Below, in pieces: positions 52,919-62,332 of a DNA stretch of 64,000 nt (position 1 is its first letter; every line of letters begins with the position of its first letter). Origin of the DNA: FEN-1297 sp963834015 (GTDB taxonomy: Bacteria; Bacteroidota; Ignavibacteria; Ignavibacteriales; Ignavibacteriaceae); assembly GCA_963834015.1 (NCBI GenBank), contig CAWIAG010000002.1, positions 1,116,001 to 1,180,000 of the forward strand, given 5' to 3'. Under the pieces are notes generated by a model. The model ran no database searches. It was not told the DNA's origin and saw nothing but the letters and a program-made list of their open reading frames with translations. Made by a program: the position numbers and the translations under genes.

Positions 52919-54292
52919 CTAATCCTCATTCAATTTGTATTTCTTAATTTTTGAAATTAAACTAACTCTTGAGATACCAAGAATCCCGGCAGCACGTGTG
53001 TTATTGTTGTGGGTATATTGCAGCACTTTTTGTATATGCAACATTTCAATATTATCCAGAGATTCCGGTATTTCCTCTTCTTCAAAATAAGCCGAGACAT
53101 TATTATTTCCTAAAAAATAATTTGGAAGTGATTTTTTAGTCAGTACTTTTGATGATTCAACGATTATTGCGCTGTTAATTATATTCATTAATTCCCTAAC
53201 ATTACCGGGAAACGAATAACCTTTCAAACAGTTCAGAACCGGATCGGATATTTTTTCGATTTTCTTTCCGTATTTTAAGTTAAACATATTAAGGAAATAG
53301 CCTGCAAGCAGTTCAATATCCCCTTTCCTTTCCCTTAAAGGCGGGAGGTTAATTGAATTAATATTGAGTCTGAAAAAAAGATCCTTTCTAAAACTCCCCT
53401 TTTTAATTTCTTCAAACAAATTTTTATTTGTGGCTGCTATTATCCTGATATCTGATTTTAGATTTTTAGTTGAACCAAGCCTGTAAAACTCCTCTTCCTG
53501 TAAAACACGGAGAAGTTTTACCTGGATAGATAATGCAAGTTCACCAATTTCGTCCAGGAATAAAGTACCGCCTTCAGCTTCTTCCAAAAAGCCTGCTTTA
53601 TCTTTAGACGCGCCGGTAAAGGCTCCTTTTTCATATCCGAAGAATTCGGATGAAAAGAGTTCCTGGGCAAACGAGCCCGCATTTACGGCAACAAATTTTT
53701 TATCTTTTCTCCCGCTTATCCGGTGAATTGCCTTAGCAATTAATTCTTTTCCCGAACCGCTTTCTCCCCAGATTAAAATGCTGTTATCTGTTTGAGCAAA
53801 CATTTCAGCCATTTGAAAATCCCTAAGCATTTTCTCATCATTTGTTATGATGTCTTTAAAAACATCCCTATGCTTCAAATCGTCTAAAGTAAATTTATTA
53901 GTAATATGGATCTTCTTTTTATTAATCTCGTTCTGTTCAATAGCCGCATCAATAGTTTTAAATAACTGGGCTTCATCAACCGGTTTTAATAAATAGTCGT
54001 AGGTCCCCAATTTCATTGCCGAGATAGCAAGGTCTATATCTTCCACACCGGTAAGTACTATTGTCCTTATGCTTATATTATTATTGACAATGAATCTCAG
54101 TAAATCCAGCCCGGTTACATTCGGCATATCCATATCTAATAGTAGTACGTCGTAATCATTTTTTTTTAGAATACCATAAGCCTGTGCGCTGTCCTGGAGG
54201 ATATCAATCTCATATTTATTTTTCTGAAGTATAAGAATTCTCAGGAAATTCAAAACCGACTGGTTATCGTCTATTGCTAATAATTTTGCCAT
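52919..54292 (-). CDS. Sigma54-dependent response regulator (NtrC family)
   Basis: 457 residues: receiver domain (about 1-120, phosphoacceptor Asp53 in LLLDMDMPN, switch Lys in YLLKPVDE), AAA+ domain (about 145-375) with Walker A GESGSGKE, the sigma54-contact motif GAFTGA, Walker B GGTLFLDEIGEL and arginine finger region LRERKGDIE, and a C-terminal Fis-type helix-turn-helix (NTRAAGILGISRVSLISKIKK). It starts one base after the stop of the histidine kinase gene and should be its cognate regulator, activating RpoN promoters. It is the last gene of an operon beginning with NuoE/NuoF-like subunits. I found no convincing -24/-12 site upstream of that operon. Confidence 0.96.
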   Translation of the reverse strand: MAKLLAIDDNQSVLNFLRILILQKNKYEIDILQDSAQAYGILKKNDYDVLLLDMDMPNVTGLDLLRFIVNNNISIRTIVLTGVEDIDLAISAMKLGTYDYLLKPVDEAQLFKTIDAAIEQNEINKKKIHITNKFTLDDLKHRDVFKDIITNDEKMLRDFQMAEMFAQTDNSILIWGESGSGKELIAKAIHRISGRKDKKFVAVNAGSFAQELFSSEFFGYEKGAFTGASKDKAGFLEEAEGGTLFLDEIGELALSIQVKLLRVLQEEEFYRLGSTKNLKSDIRIIAATNKNLFEEIKKGSFRKDLFFRLNINSINLPPLRERKGDIELLAGYFLNMFNLKYGKKIEKISDPVLNCLKGYSFPGNVRELMNIINSAIIVESSKVLTKKSLPNYFLGNNNVSAYFEEEEIPESLDNIEMLHIQKVLQYTHNNNTRAAGILGISRVSLISKIKKYKLNED

Positions 54293-56161
54293 TTAATTTA
54301 AATTTTTAACCGGGATATGGATAATAAAAGTAGTACCTTCTCCTGCTTTAGAATTAACCTCAATAATGCCATTATGTTCTTTAATAATCCCGTATGTTAT
54401 TGAGAGCCCTAACCCTATTCCACCGCTAGCTCTTTTTGTTGTAAAAAACGGGTCGAAAATATTTTTAAGAGTACCTTCATCCATTCCGCACCCGTTATCG
54501 GAGACTATTACATAAACTTCATTTTTATTTTTCTCAAAGCCTGTTTTAATTTTAATTAATCCTTCTTCATTCTCCATCGCTTCCGAAGCATTCATAACCA
54601 GGTTTAGAAAAACCTGCTCAAGTTTAATAATATTTCCTTTAAATTGCGGAATATTTTCATCCATTTCAATTTCCAAACGGGCATGCTTTTTTATTTGTTT
54701 GTTTGTAAGGTTCAGGTTGTTTTTTATCAGCTCGTTAAGATCAACATTATCTGTTAATCCATCTTCGTCTTTTTTAGCAAAATTCCTTAAATCCCCAACA
54801 ATCTTTTTAGTCCTGTTTGCACCGTTAATCATATCGTTGACAAGAACGCTTATATTGTCTTTAAAAATATCATAATCTAACCGCGCAATTTTCAGGCCTT
54901 TGTTCTTTTCGTAATATTCATCAAGTATCGGAAGAATATCGGTTAATGATTCCTGGAATATTTTCAAGTTGCCTAATATAAAAGTATTGGGATTATTTAT
55001 TTCGTGTGCAACGCCGGCAACAAGTTTACCAAGCGATGCAAGTTTATACGATTGAATTAATTGGGCTTCCATCCTGTTTCTTTCCGTTACATCCCTGCAA
55101 ACTTCAAGCACACGGTCTACTATTCCTTCAGCGCCCATAATCGGATTAGCCCAAAGGGTATAATGCCTTTCATTTAATTCCATAGAGAGGGTAGAATTAT
55201 TTTTTGTATTGAACGCTTTTAAGCCGGAACATTCATTGCACGGCTGTTCAAGATTAAATAGCTTATTATAGCATTTCCCTGAGTTCCCGATAATATCTTT
55301 ATTAGACATGATGATATTAAACCCAACGTCTATTACTACAATATTATCAGACATTGCTTTAAAGAAAGCGCTTAGTTCCTCTCTTTTCTTAGAGCATTCT
55401 TCAGTCATTTTAATAAGGGCTTCGTTCTTCAATTTCAAGATTTTTTGCTGGGTCTTTAAATCCTTTGCCTTTTTATCTTTTTCAATTATATGGGATATCC
55501 TATTTGCAATTTCATTTATCATATTTCTTTCTTCAATAAGAAATTCCGGCCCGCTTATTCTGTAGACATTTAGTTTTCCGATCTTTCTTCCATCCAGTAA
55601 TATATTTGCAAAAAAATAGTCGGTAACATTTTTACCCGGATCATTTTTATTGCCGTATATTTTATTTGCTAATTCAATATTAACTACCGTGTCTTCATGA
55701 AACTGAAAACCTGCTTCAATTATTTTAATGCAGCTATGCAGAAAATCCTCAAGATTATTCAAATTGTCGGATTCTTTACTTATGCTGTAGAGGCATTCCA
55801 GTTCTTTTACTCTTTCCTGAAGGTCAAGCTCCATTCTTGAAAGCTTGATAATCTTGTTTTTCAGGCCAAAGAAAAACTCTTCGTTTGAGGTAGGAAGGAT
55901 TATAAATTCATCGTCTATACCCGGTAGTTTAAGTTCTAATGGTTGTATAGAAATTCTTGTTGATTCGAGACTGTTTATGAGCAGGTTCAATTCGACCGGC
56001 TTTGCCGCCTTTTCATTATTAAGAAGTGCTAAATCAATGTTATTATTAAGCAGGATATTTTTAAGAGAGGCTCCCTGGCAAATTAGTTTAAGACCGCTGT
56101 TAAATATTGCAATATTATCAAGCAAATCATTTATTAACCGCAGCGCATTTTTAGAAACCAT
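54293..56161 (-). CDS. PAS-domain sensor histidine kinase
   Basis: 622 residues, soluble (no clear membrane helix). An N-terminal region (1-115) of unknown fold is followed by a GAF-like part (about 120-235), a coiled coil, a PAS domain (about 265-365), HisKA with phosphoacceptor His386 (AGVAHEINNPN) and HATPase (SDNGCGMDEG, GGIGLGLSITYGI). The PAS region carries Cys297, Cys308 and Cys311 (GKCY ... QPCNEC), the cysteine pattern found in a group of PAS kinases and possibly a redox or metal centre. It begins 3 bases after the stop of the NuoG/GltD-like fusion gene and abuts the regulator gene, so it likely reports redox state related to that complex; this is inference from gene order. Confidence 0.93.
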   Translation of the reverse strand: MVSKNALRLINDLLDNIAIFNSGLKLICQGASLKNILLNNNIDLALLNNEKAAKPVELNLLINSLESTRISIQPLELKLPGIDDEFIILPTSNEEFFFGLKNKIIKLSRMELDLQERVKELECLYSISKESDNLNNLEDFLHSCIKIIEAGFQFHEDTVVNIELANKIYGNKNDPGKNVTDYFFANILLDGRKIGKLNVYRISGPEFLIEERNMINEIANRISHIIEKDKKAKDLKTQQKILKLKNEALIKMTEECSKKREELSAFFKAMSDNIVVIDVGFNIIMSNKDIIGNSGKCYNKLFNLEQPCNECSGLKAFNTKNNSTLSMELNERHYTLWANPIMGAEGIVDRVLEVCRDVTERNRMEAQLIQSYKLASLGKLVAGVAHEINNPNTFILGNLKIFQESLTDILPILDEYYEKNKGLKIARLDYDIFKDNISVLVNDMINGANRTKKIVGDLRNFAKKDEDGLTDNVDLNELIKNNLNLTNKQIKKHARLEIEMDENIPQFKGNIIKLEQVFLNLVMNASEAMENEEGLIKIKTGFEKNKNEVYVIVSDNGCGMDEGTLKNIFDPFFTTKRASGGIGLGLSITYGIIKEHNGIIEVNSKAGEGTTFIIHIPVKNLN

Positions 56162-56164
56162 TTT

Positions 56165-59100
56165 TTATAACAATTTCATTTTTACGCTGTTAATATAGTA
56201 ATTCTCCGGATAATGTATTACGGGTTTTACGGGATTAATAGTAGAAAAGTCAATACCATAGTTTATGAATGACAGCTTTTGTTTTTTGAACCCATTGTTA
56301 AAATAATTGGTAAGCCATGAACTATTATTTGAAAGATATTTGTAAAACCTGTTTACTTGTTTTATTTCGTTTAATACTTCTTCAGTAGAATTATATTTAA
56401 AGTCTTTGGAAAAAAAAGACGCCAGAGCTGAAATTGTCTGCCAATTTTCGAATTCAAGAATTCCGCTGTTTATTTTTGTTGATCTTTGAAGTGTACCATC
56501 GCAGCGGGTATAAGAACCAGCCTGTTCCATATATGAAAGTAACGGGATAACTACATCAGCACGTTCAGCAGTATTGGTATAAAAAGTATCGCATACAACC
56601 ATAAATTCCAGGCCGTTAAAGTACCGTGCATTTTCTTTTACAGACAAAGGGTCTTCACCAAAAATAAGTACTGCTTTTATCTCTCCTCTTAACATGCTTT
56701 TGGACAGGTTTACTGCCCTGAATATATCTTTTAATTCCGAATTCCATTGGCTGCTTATTCTGCCGACTTCATCTTTTTCATCAAACTTAACATATCCCGG
56801 TAAATATGCGGGGTTAACACCCATATCTAAAAGCCCCGATGAGTTATTAAATTCCCTCAATAAAATAATTCCATTGTTACTTTTGCCGATCCGGCCTGTC
56901 AGTAAAAGAAAATCAGAAGCAGCTTTAAGATCATTAACCGACTTTTCCCTATTGGAATCAATATTATTGACAAACACAATATTTAAGTCCAGATTTTTAA
57001 TAAGATTAATAAACAATTCAAATTTTTCCGCTTTAATACCCGAATACTCTAATGCCTCCATGATATTAGTCCCTTCAATCATAGTTTTTACACCATCGAA
57101 ATGAGTAGTCCGGGAATTAATGAAATCAACATCTATCAATCCTTCGTCCAAGCACTTTTTCATCATTGCATTTAACAAATATGTGTTTGTTCCTTTTTTA
57201 CTGTCGATCCAGAGATCAGCGAACTTAGACAATCTTACTTCCGATGAACTAAACAAAATTAATTTTGCTCCTTTTTTTTGAGCTTCTTTAATTTTTAATT
57301 CCATTACAAGATTTTCTTCAGAAAGATTTGAATTTAAAACAATAATAATATCCGCATTATTGAGGCTGTCCATCGATACTGTCGAATTGGTAAATCCCAT
57401 CATATCGTCAAGGCTGTTCTGTTCAATGCCGTATAACATATTAGAAAAGCTATGTATGTTATTGACTTTTAACCCTGTTCTTGCGAATTTTTGTAAAAGA
57501 TAGAGTTCTTCATTAGAAAGTTTCGGCGAACCAAAGACCGCTACCGAATCCCGCCCATATTTGTCAATTATTAGTTTTATTTTTTTATGAACATATGGCA
57601 AAATCTCATCCCGGCTTACCTTTTGAATAACACCTTTTCTCCTAATCATATGATTCATAATTCGATTTTTACTTAACAAATACCTGTGCCCGAATCTTCC
57701 TTTCGCACATAAGTATCCTCTATTGTGTGAATCTTTAATTTCGTCTGTTGTATTTGAAATATAGAAAAGATCGCCGCTGATTTTTTTAAAATTTACCTTA
57801 CATCCGACGGAACAAAAATTACAAACGGTTTCATAATTTTCTTTAGGTATGATACCGGATATTTTGAATGGATATTTTTCTTTTATAGCTCCGGTCGGGC
57901 AGGCGTCGATACAGTTTCCGCATGATATACAATTAGTTTCCATGAGAGGTTTTTCCATTGCCGGTTTAACTATTGATTTAAATCCCCTGTTAACAAAACC
58001 TAAAGCGGAAACTTCGAGCACTTCAGCGCAGGTTCTTACGCACCTGCCGCAATCAATACACTTATTTGGATCGAAAAAAATAAAGGGATGCCTGCCGTCT
58101 GTTAAATATTTCTTAACTTCTCCTAAATAAGGAGTAATATCTATTTTATATTCATCACAATACTTTCTTAAACTGCAGTCATAATATTCCGAACATCCGC
58201 ATTCCAGGCAGCGGCCCGATTCACAAATTGCTTGTTCCTCAGAAAGAACCCCTTCTACTTCATTGAAATTATGTACCCGGTCTTTAAGTGAAAGTTCTTT
58301 TATTTTGGCCCGTGCCGATTTATTATAATGACCAAATTCTTTAGCAGATAATTTTGCAAGCTTATCTTTAGAACTAAAAAATTTTCCGTTATTTAAACCG
58401 GATTTTCCGGTTTCAACATAATTCATTATTGACAAAGCGGCCTTTTTACCATGTGCGATAGCGGTTATTGCAGTTAACGGGCCTGTTACAACATCGCCGC
58501 CAGCAAATACGCCCGGTATTGATGTTTCCATTGTTTCTTCATTTATCACTACAATCCCGGATTTCCTAAGACTACAAGTTTCATCGAATCTTGAAAATGA
58601 AGTATCAACCGATTGCCCGATTGCACCGATCAGATAATCACATTCTATCATGAATTCCGAACCGGATTTTGGAACTGGCGATGGCCTTTCCCCGGGCTTT
58701 CCTTCAATAAGCTCCATCCTTAAACATTCAATTGATTTTAATCTATTGCCCTTTGAAATAATTGATTTAGGATTTGTGAGAAATAGGATTTCAATTCCTT
58801 CTTTTTGAGCAGCAATTATCTCTTCCCTGGCGGCGGGCATTTCATTAAGACTTCTTCTGTAAACAATCTTAACATTTTCCGCACCACAGCGCAAAGCTGT
58901 TCTTGCTGCATCAATTGCAGTATTGCCTCCACCGACTACAATAACCTTTCCCTTTAATTCAGGAATACTTCTTAATTCAATTTCTCTTAAAAAATCTATT
59001 CCATTGAATATACCATAAGTACTGTCTTCCCCATCCAGCCCTAATTTTGAAGCCTTGTGAGCGCCAACGCCGAGAAATACAGCATCATATCCTCCTGATA

Positions 59101-59920
59101 ATAATTCATGCAAACTGAAATCGAGGCCCAGTTCTACCCCGGTCTTAACTGCAATTCCGAGGCCAATAAACCATTTTATTTCGGAATCTAAAACTCTTTT
59201 CGGAAGCCTATATTCGGGAATTCCATACCGCAGCATGCCGCCAAGCTTCGGCAGCTTTTCAAATATAGTTACCGAATAACCTTCAACAGTAAGATAATAT
59301 GCACATGATAACCCTGCAGGTCCGCCGCCGATAACAGCAACATTTTTGTTCTTCTTTTCCTTTACTCCCGGTATCCAATTATTAGGGTTATTATCAGCTA
59401 TAAATCTTTTTAAAGCATTCACTGCTACCGGTTCATCAGCAAAATTTCGCCTGCATGCCGCTTCACAGTTTCTAACGCATACCCTGCTTATCGAAAGAGG
59501 AAGCGGATTTTTCTCTTTAACAAGTTTTAACGCCTCTTCATACTTACCCATGGAGATTAATGCTATATACGTTTGCACATCAACGCCGGCGGGGCAGTTC
59601 ATTTTGCATGGAGCGACACAGTCGGCATAATGATTAGACATAAGCAGTTCAAGTGCTGTTTTCCTGGTTTCGATTATTTTTTGCGTACGTGTCTGTATTT
59701 TCATCCCGCTTCTTACAGTAGTTGAACAAGACGGAACCAGTTTGTTAATACCTTCTACTTCAACAACACAAAGGAAGCATGATGTGATATGCTCAATTCT
59801 TTTGTCATAGCATAGAGTGGGAATAGTATCAAGTTTATGTTCGTGCACTGCTTCCAGGATAGTTTTGTACGGCGAAGTGTAAATGTCTTTATCATTGATT
59901 GTAATTTTTACCTGTTCCAT
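56165..59920 (-). CDS. NuoG/GltD-like fusion: [2Fe-2S], FAD-NADPH domain, ferredoxins and molybdopterin-type domain
   Basis: 1251 residues. In order: a [2Fe-2S] domain (about 1-78; LCYDKRIEHITSCFLC), a GltD N-terminal Cys-rich domain (about 90-185; CAPCKMNCPAG, CVRNCEAACRR), an FAD- and NAD(P)H-binding GltD domain (about 190-500; VAVIGGGPAGLSCAYYL, IVVGGGNTAIDAA, VYRRS, VFAGGDVVTGP), a further Cys cluster (about 570-590), two [4Fe-4S] motifs (CIDCGRCVRTC, CISCGNCIDAC), the [4Fe-4S] domain of molybdopterin oxidoreductases (CNFCSVGC) and a partial molybdopterin-type domain (about 760-1150). The catalytic Cys/Sec seen in formate dehydrogenases is not where expected (NNIHSFSN) and the last cofactor-binding domain is missing, so this part is probably inert as in NuoG. 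With the next two genes it resembles Stn/Hyd-type NAD(P)H-ferredoxin complexes. Confidence 0.85.
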   Translation of the reverse strand: MEQVKITINDKDIYTSPYKTILEAVHEHKLDTIPTLCYDKRIEHITSCFLCVVEVEGINKLVPSCSTTVRSGMKIQTRTQKIIETRKTALELLMSNHYADCVAPCKMNCPAGVDVQTYIALISMGKYEEALKLVKEKNPLPLSISRVCVRNCEAACRRNFADEPVAVNALKRFIADNNPNNWIPGVKEKKNKNVAVIGGGPAGLSCAYYLTVEGYSVTIFEKLPKLGGMLRYGIPEYRLPKRVLDSEIKWFIGLGIAVKTGVELGLDFSLHELLSGGYDAVFLGVGAHKASKLGLDGEDSTYGIFNGIDFLREIELRSIPELKGKVIVVGGGNTAIDAARTALRCGAENVKIVYRRSLNEMPAAREEIIAAQKEGIEILFLTNPKSIISKGNRLKSIECLRMELIEGKPGERPSPVPKSGSEFMIECDYLIGAIGQSVDTSFSRFDETCSLRKSGIVVINEETMETSIPGVFAGGDVVTGPLTAITAIAHGKKAALSIMNYVETGKSGLNNGKFFSSKDKLAKLSAKEFGHYNKSARAKIKELSLKDRVHNFNEVEGVLSEEQAICESGRCLECGCSEYYDCSLRKYCDEYKIDITPYLGEVKKYLTDGRHPFIFFDPNKCIDCGRCVRTCAEVLEVSALGFVNRGFKSIVKPAMEKPLMETNCISCGNCIDACPTGAIKEKYPFKISGIIPKENYETVCNFCSVGCKVNFKKISGDLFYISNTTDEIKDSHNRGYLCAKGRFGHRYLLSKNRIMNHMIRRKGVIQKVSRDEILPYVHKKIKLIIDKYGRDSVAVFGSPKLSNEELYLLQKFARTGLKVNNIHSFSNMLYGIEQNSLDDMMGFTNSTVSMDSLNNADIIIVLNSNLSEENLVMELKIKEAQKKGAKLILFSSSEVRLSKFADLWIDSKKGTNTYLLNAMMKKCLDEGLIDVDFINSRTTHFDGVKTMIEGTNIMEALEYSGIKAEKFELFINLIKNLDLNIVFVNNIDSNREKSVNDLKAASDFLLLTGRIGKSNNGIILLREFNNSSGLLDMGVNPAYLPGYVKFDEKDEVGRISSQWNSELKDIFRAVNLSKSMLRGEIKAVLIFGEDPLSVKENARYFNGLEFMVVCDTFYTNTAERADVVIPLLSYMEQAGSYTRCDGTLQRSTKINSGILEFENWQTISALASFFSKDFKYNSTEEVLNEIKQVNRFYKYLSNNSSWLTNYFNNGFKKQKLSFINYGIDFSTINPVKPVIHYPENYYINSVKMKLL

Positions 59921-59937
59921 AAAACACTACTTATATT

Positions 59938-61701
59938 TTAAACTTTTATAATTGCATCAAGCTTGCACGCTTCAAAACATTTTCCACATTTATTGCACAA
60001 ATCATAATTGATAGAATGGACTTCTTTTAACTTGCCTGTTATCGCTCCGGCAGGACAAGCTTTTATGCATACCCGGCAGCCTTTGCATAATTCATCGACC
60101 ACCTCATATCTAATCAACGATGGGCAGCTGTGTGCCGGACATTTTTTTTCATATATGTGCGCTACATATTCTTCCCTGAAATACTTAATTGTCGTTAATA
60201 CGGGATTAGGCGCTGTCTGGCCTAAACCACAAAGGCTTGCAGTTTTAATTTTAACTGCTAAGTTTTCAAGGAATTCAATATCGCCGTTTTTTCCATTTCC
60301 CTCGGTTATTCTTTCCAGCATCTCCAGCATTCTTTTTGTCCCAACGCGGCAGAAAGTACATTTACCGCATGATTCCATCTGAGTAAAATTTAAAAAGTAT
60401 TTTGCGAGGTCAACCATGCATGTAGTATCATCCAATACAATTAATCCGCCCGACCCCATAATAGCGCCTGTACTTGTTATTTCATCATAATCGATTTTCA
60501 AGTTTCCCATGCTTGCCGGTATACATCCGCCGGACGGGCCCCCTATTTGTACCGCTTTAAATTTCCTTCCGTCTTTTATTCCGCCGCCAATGTCATAAAT
60601 AATTTCATTCAAAGTAATTCCCATAGGAACTTCCACCAGCCCGGTTTTCTTTATTTTCCCGGCGAGTGCAAAGACTTTTGTTCCCTTACTTTTTTGTGTT
60701 CCCAAGCCTGCGTATTTTTGCCATCCGTTTATTATTATCCATGAAACATTAGCATACGTTTCCACATTATTTATATTTGTAGGTTTTCCCCACAGTCCTT
60801 TTTGAGTAGGGAAAGGAGGGCGTATACCGGGCACGCCTCTTTTACCTTCAATAGAAGCCATCAATGCAGTTTCTTCTCCGCAGACAAAAGCGCCGGCGCC
60901 TTCTTTTATACCGATATCAAAATTAAAACCTGTGCCGAGGATTCTTTTGCCAAGAAATCCTTTTTCACGCGCCTGCCTGATAGCAGTTCTTAATCTTTTA
61001 TTAGCCAGCGGATATTCCGCACGGCAGTATATAAATCCTTCATCGGAACCTATTGCATACGCTGCTATGGCCATTCCTTCCAATACGGAATGAGGGTCGC
61101 CTTCGAGAACGCTTCTATCCATAAAAGCTCCGGGGTCTCCTTCATCGGCATTGCATATTATATATTTTTTACCGGCGGATTCATTGTATGCCAATTTCCA
61201 TTTTAGTCCTGTCTGGAATCCGCCGCCACCGCGTCCTCTTAATCCTGATTTTGTTATTTCTTCAATTACATCTTTCCCTGAGAAATTCTTTAATACGGTT
61301 TGCAGGGCTTTATAACCGTCTTTAGCTATATATTCATCTATTGAAGCCGGATTTATAACGCCGCAGTTTCTTAAAACAATCCTGGTTTGCTTATTAAGGA
61401 AAGATTCTTCAAGGCAGATATCTTTACTTCTTATTATCCAGTTTTTTACTGGATTATTATTAATAAGATGTTCATTTACAATTCTCCCGACTTTATCTAC
61501 GGAAATCTTTGAATACAAATAGCTGTCATTTTCATCTTCAATTTCAACAATCACTTCTTCATAGCACATTCCCATACATCCCGTTTCGCACAATTCCACC
61601 TGAAGATTATTATCCCTGATTTCTTCTTTAAATTTATTAAATATTGACCCGCCGCCCGCGGAAAGTCCGCACGTGCCGAGGCCTACTTTTACTCTTTTCA
61701 T
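59938..61701 (-). CDS. NuoF/HydB-like NADH-binding flavoprotein subunit
   Basis: 587 residues. An N-terminal thioredoxin-like [2Fe-2S] domain (about 1-95; GTCGLSAGG, CETGCMGMC) is followed by the NuoF core with the FMN/NADH loop (GLRGRGGGGFQTGLKW), ICNADEGDPGAFMDR, GAFVCGEETALM and a [4Fe-4S] motif ESCGKCTFCRVGT. A C-terminal 2x[4Fe-4S] ferredoxin domain (CKGCRVCIKACP, CNKCGKCFEAC) closes the protein. This layout is that of HydB/NfuoF-type subunits of soluble, often electron-bifurcating complexes rather than respiratory complex I. The start overlaps the NuoE-like stop by four bases; the fusion subunit gene follows 17 bases downstream. Confidence 0.93.
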   Translation of the reverse strand: MKRVKVGLGTCGLSAGGGSIFNKFKEEIRDNNLQVELCETGCMGMCYEEVIVEIEDENDSYLYSKISVDKVGRIVNEHLINNNPVKNWIIRSKDICLEESFLNKQTRIVLRNCGVINPASIDEYIAKDGYKALQTVLKNFSGKDVIEEITKSGLRGRGGGGFQTGLKWKLAYNESAGKKYIICNADEGDPGAFMDRSVLEGDPHSVLEGMAIAAYAIGSDEGFIYCRAEYPLANKRLRTAIRQAREKGFLGKRILGTGFNFDIGIKEGAGAFVCGEETALMASIEGKRGVPGIRPPFPTQKGLWGKPTNINNVETYANVSWIIINGWQKYAGLGTQKSKGTKVFALAGKIKKTGLVEVPMGITLNEIIYDIGGGIKDGRKFKAVQIGGPSGGCIPASMGNLKIDYDEITSTGAIMGSGGLIVLDDTTCMVDLAKYFLNFTQMESCGKCTFCRVGTKRMLEMLERITEGNGKNGDIEFLENLAVKIKTASLCGLGQTAPNPVLTTIKYFREEYVAHIYEKKCPAHSCPSLIRYEVVDELCKGCRVCIKACPAGAITGKLKEVHSINYDLCNKCGKCFEACKLDAIIKV

Positions 61702-62219
61702 ATTTCGATTTTAACTTTTTCTTTGCTGCCGGATTTTCTTATTGCCTTTTTAATTTTATCCGGATTCAAATTGCCGAAAGTTTCGCCGTTTATCATCATT
61801 ACCGGTGCTAATGAGCAGCAACCTAAACAGGCTACCGATACTAAAGAAAAATTTCCGTCATCCGTAGTTTCGCCTATTGAAATACCCAGCTCATCCTGCA
61901 GAATTGAAAGGACCGTCTTGGCTCCGTTGACATGGCATGCCGTACCCTCGCAAATTCTGATTAAATTTTTTCCAACGGGTTTTAGCCTGAACTGTGAATA
62001 AAAAGTAATTATACCATAAATTTCCGCTGCCGGCACACTTACAAGCTCGCTTATGTAGTAAATTATTTTTTCAGGGATAAAACCGTAAGAATTCTGTGCC
62101 GATTGAAGTAGAGGTATCAGCGCCTCGCTTTGATGCTTCTTATTTATCAGGTCTATTTTAAAATTTAATTTTTCCTTTATCTCTTCGTTTACATTTATTT
62201 CTGCCATTAATTCACTCAA
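61698..62219 (-). CDS. NuoE/HydC-like [2Fe-2S] subunit
   Basis: 173 residues: an N-terminal helical part (LIPLLQSAQNSYGFIPEK) and a thioredoxin-like [2Fe-2S] domain whose ligands lie in CEGTACHVNGA and ACLGCCSLAPVM. It transfers electrons next to the NuoF-like flavoprotein in NADH-linked soluble complexes. It is the first gene of the five-gene minus-strand operon, starting about 110 bases downstream of the response regulator/RAM gene in the same direction. Confidence 0.95.
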   Translation of the reverse strand: MSELMAEINVNEEIKEKLNFKIDLINKKHQSEALIPLLQSAQNSYGFIPEKIIYYISELVSVPAAEIYGIITFYSQFRLKPVGKNLIRICEGTACHVNGAKTVLSILQDELGISIGETTDDGNFSLVSVACLGCCSLAPVMMINGETFGNLNPDKIKKAIRKSGSKEKVKIEI

Positions 62220-62332
62220 TATTTAATTAAATGAAGATACCGGGCATTACTTCCATAATTATTTAAACCCAGATTCATCCTTTTTTACACCCTTCATTCA
62301 AATAAGATTAATGCGGCACCCTCCTAAAATCA

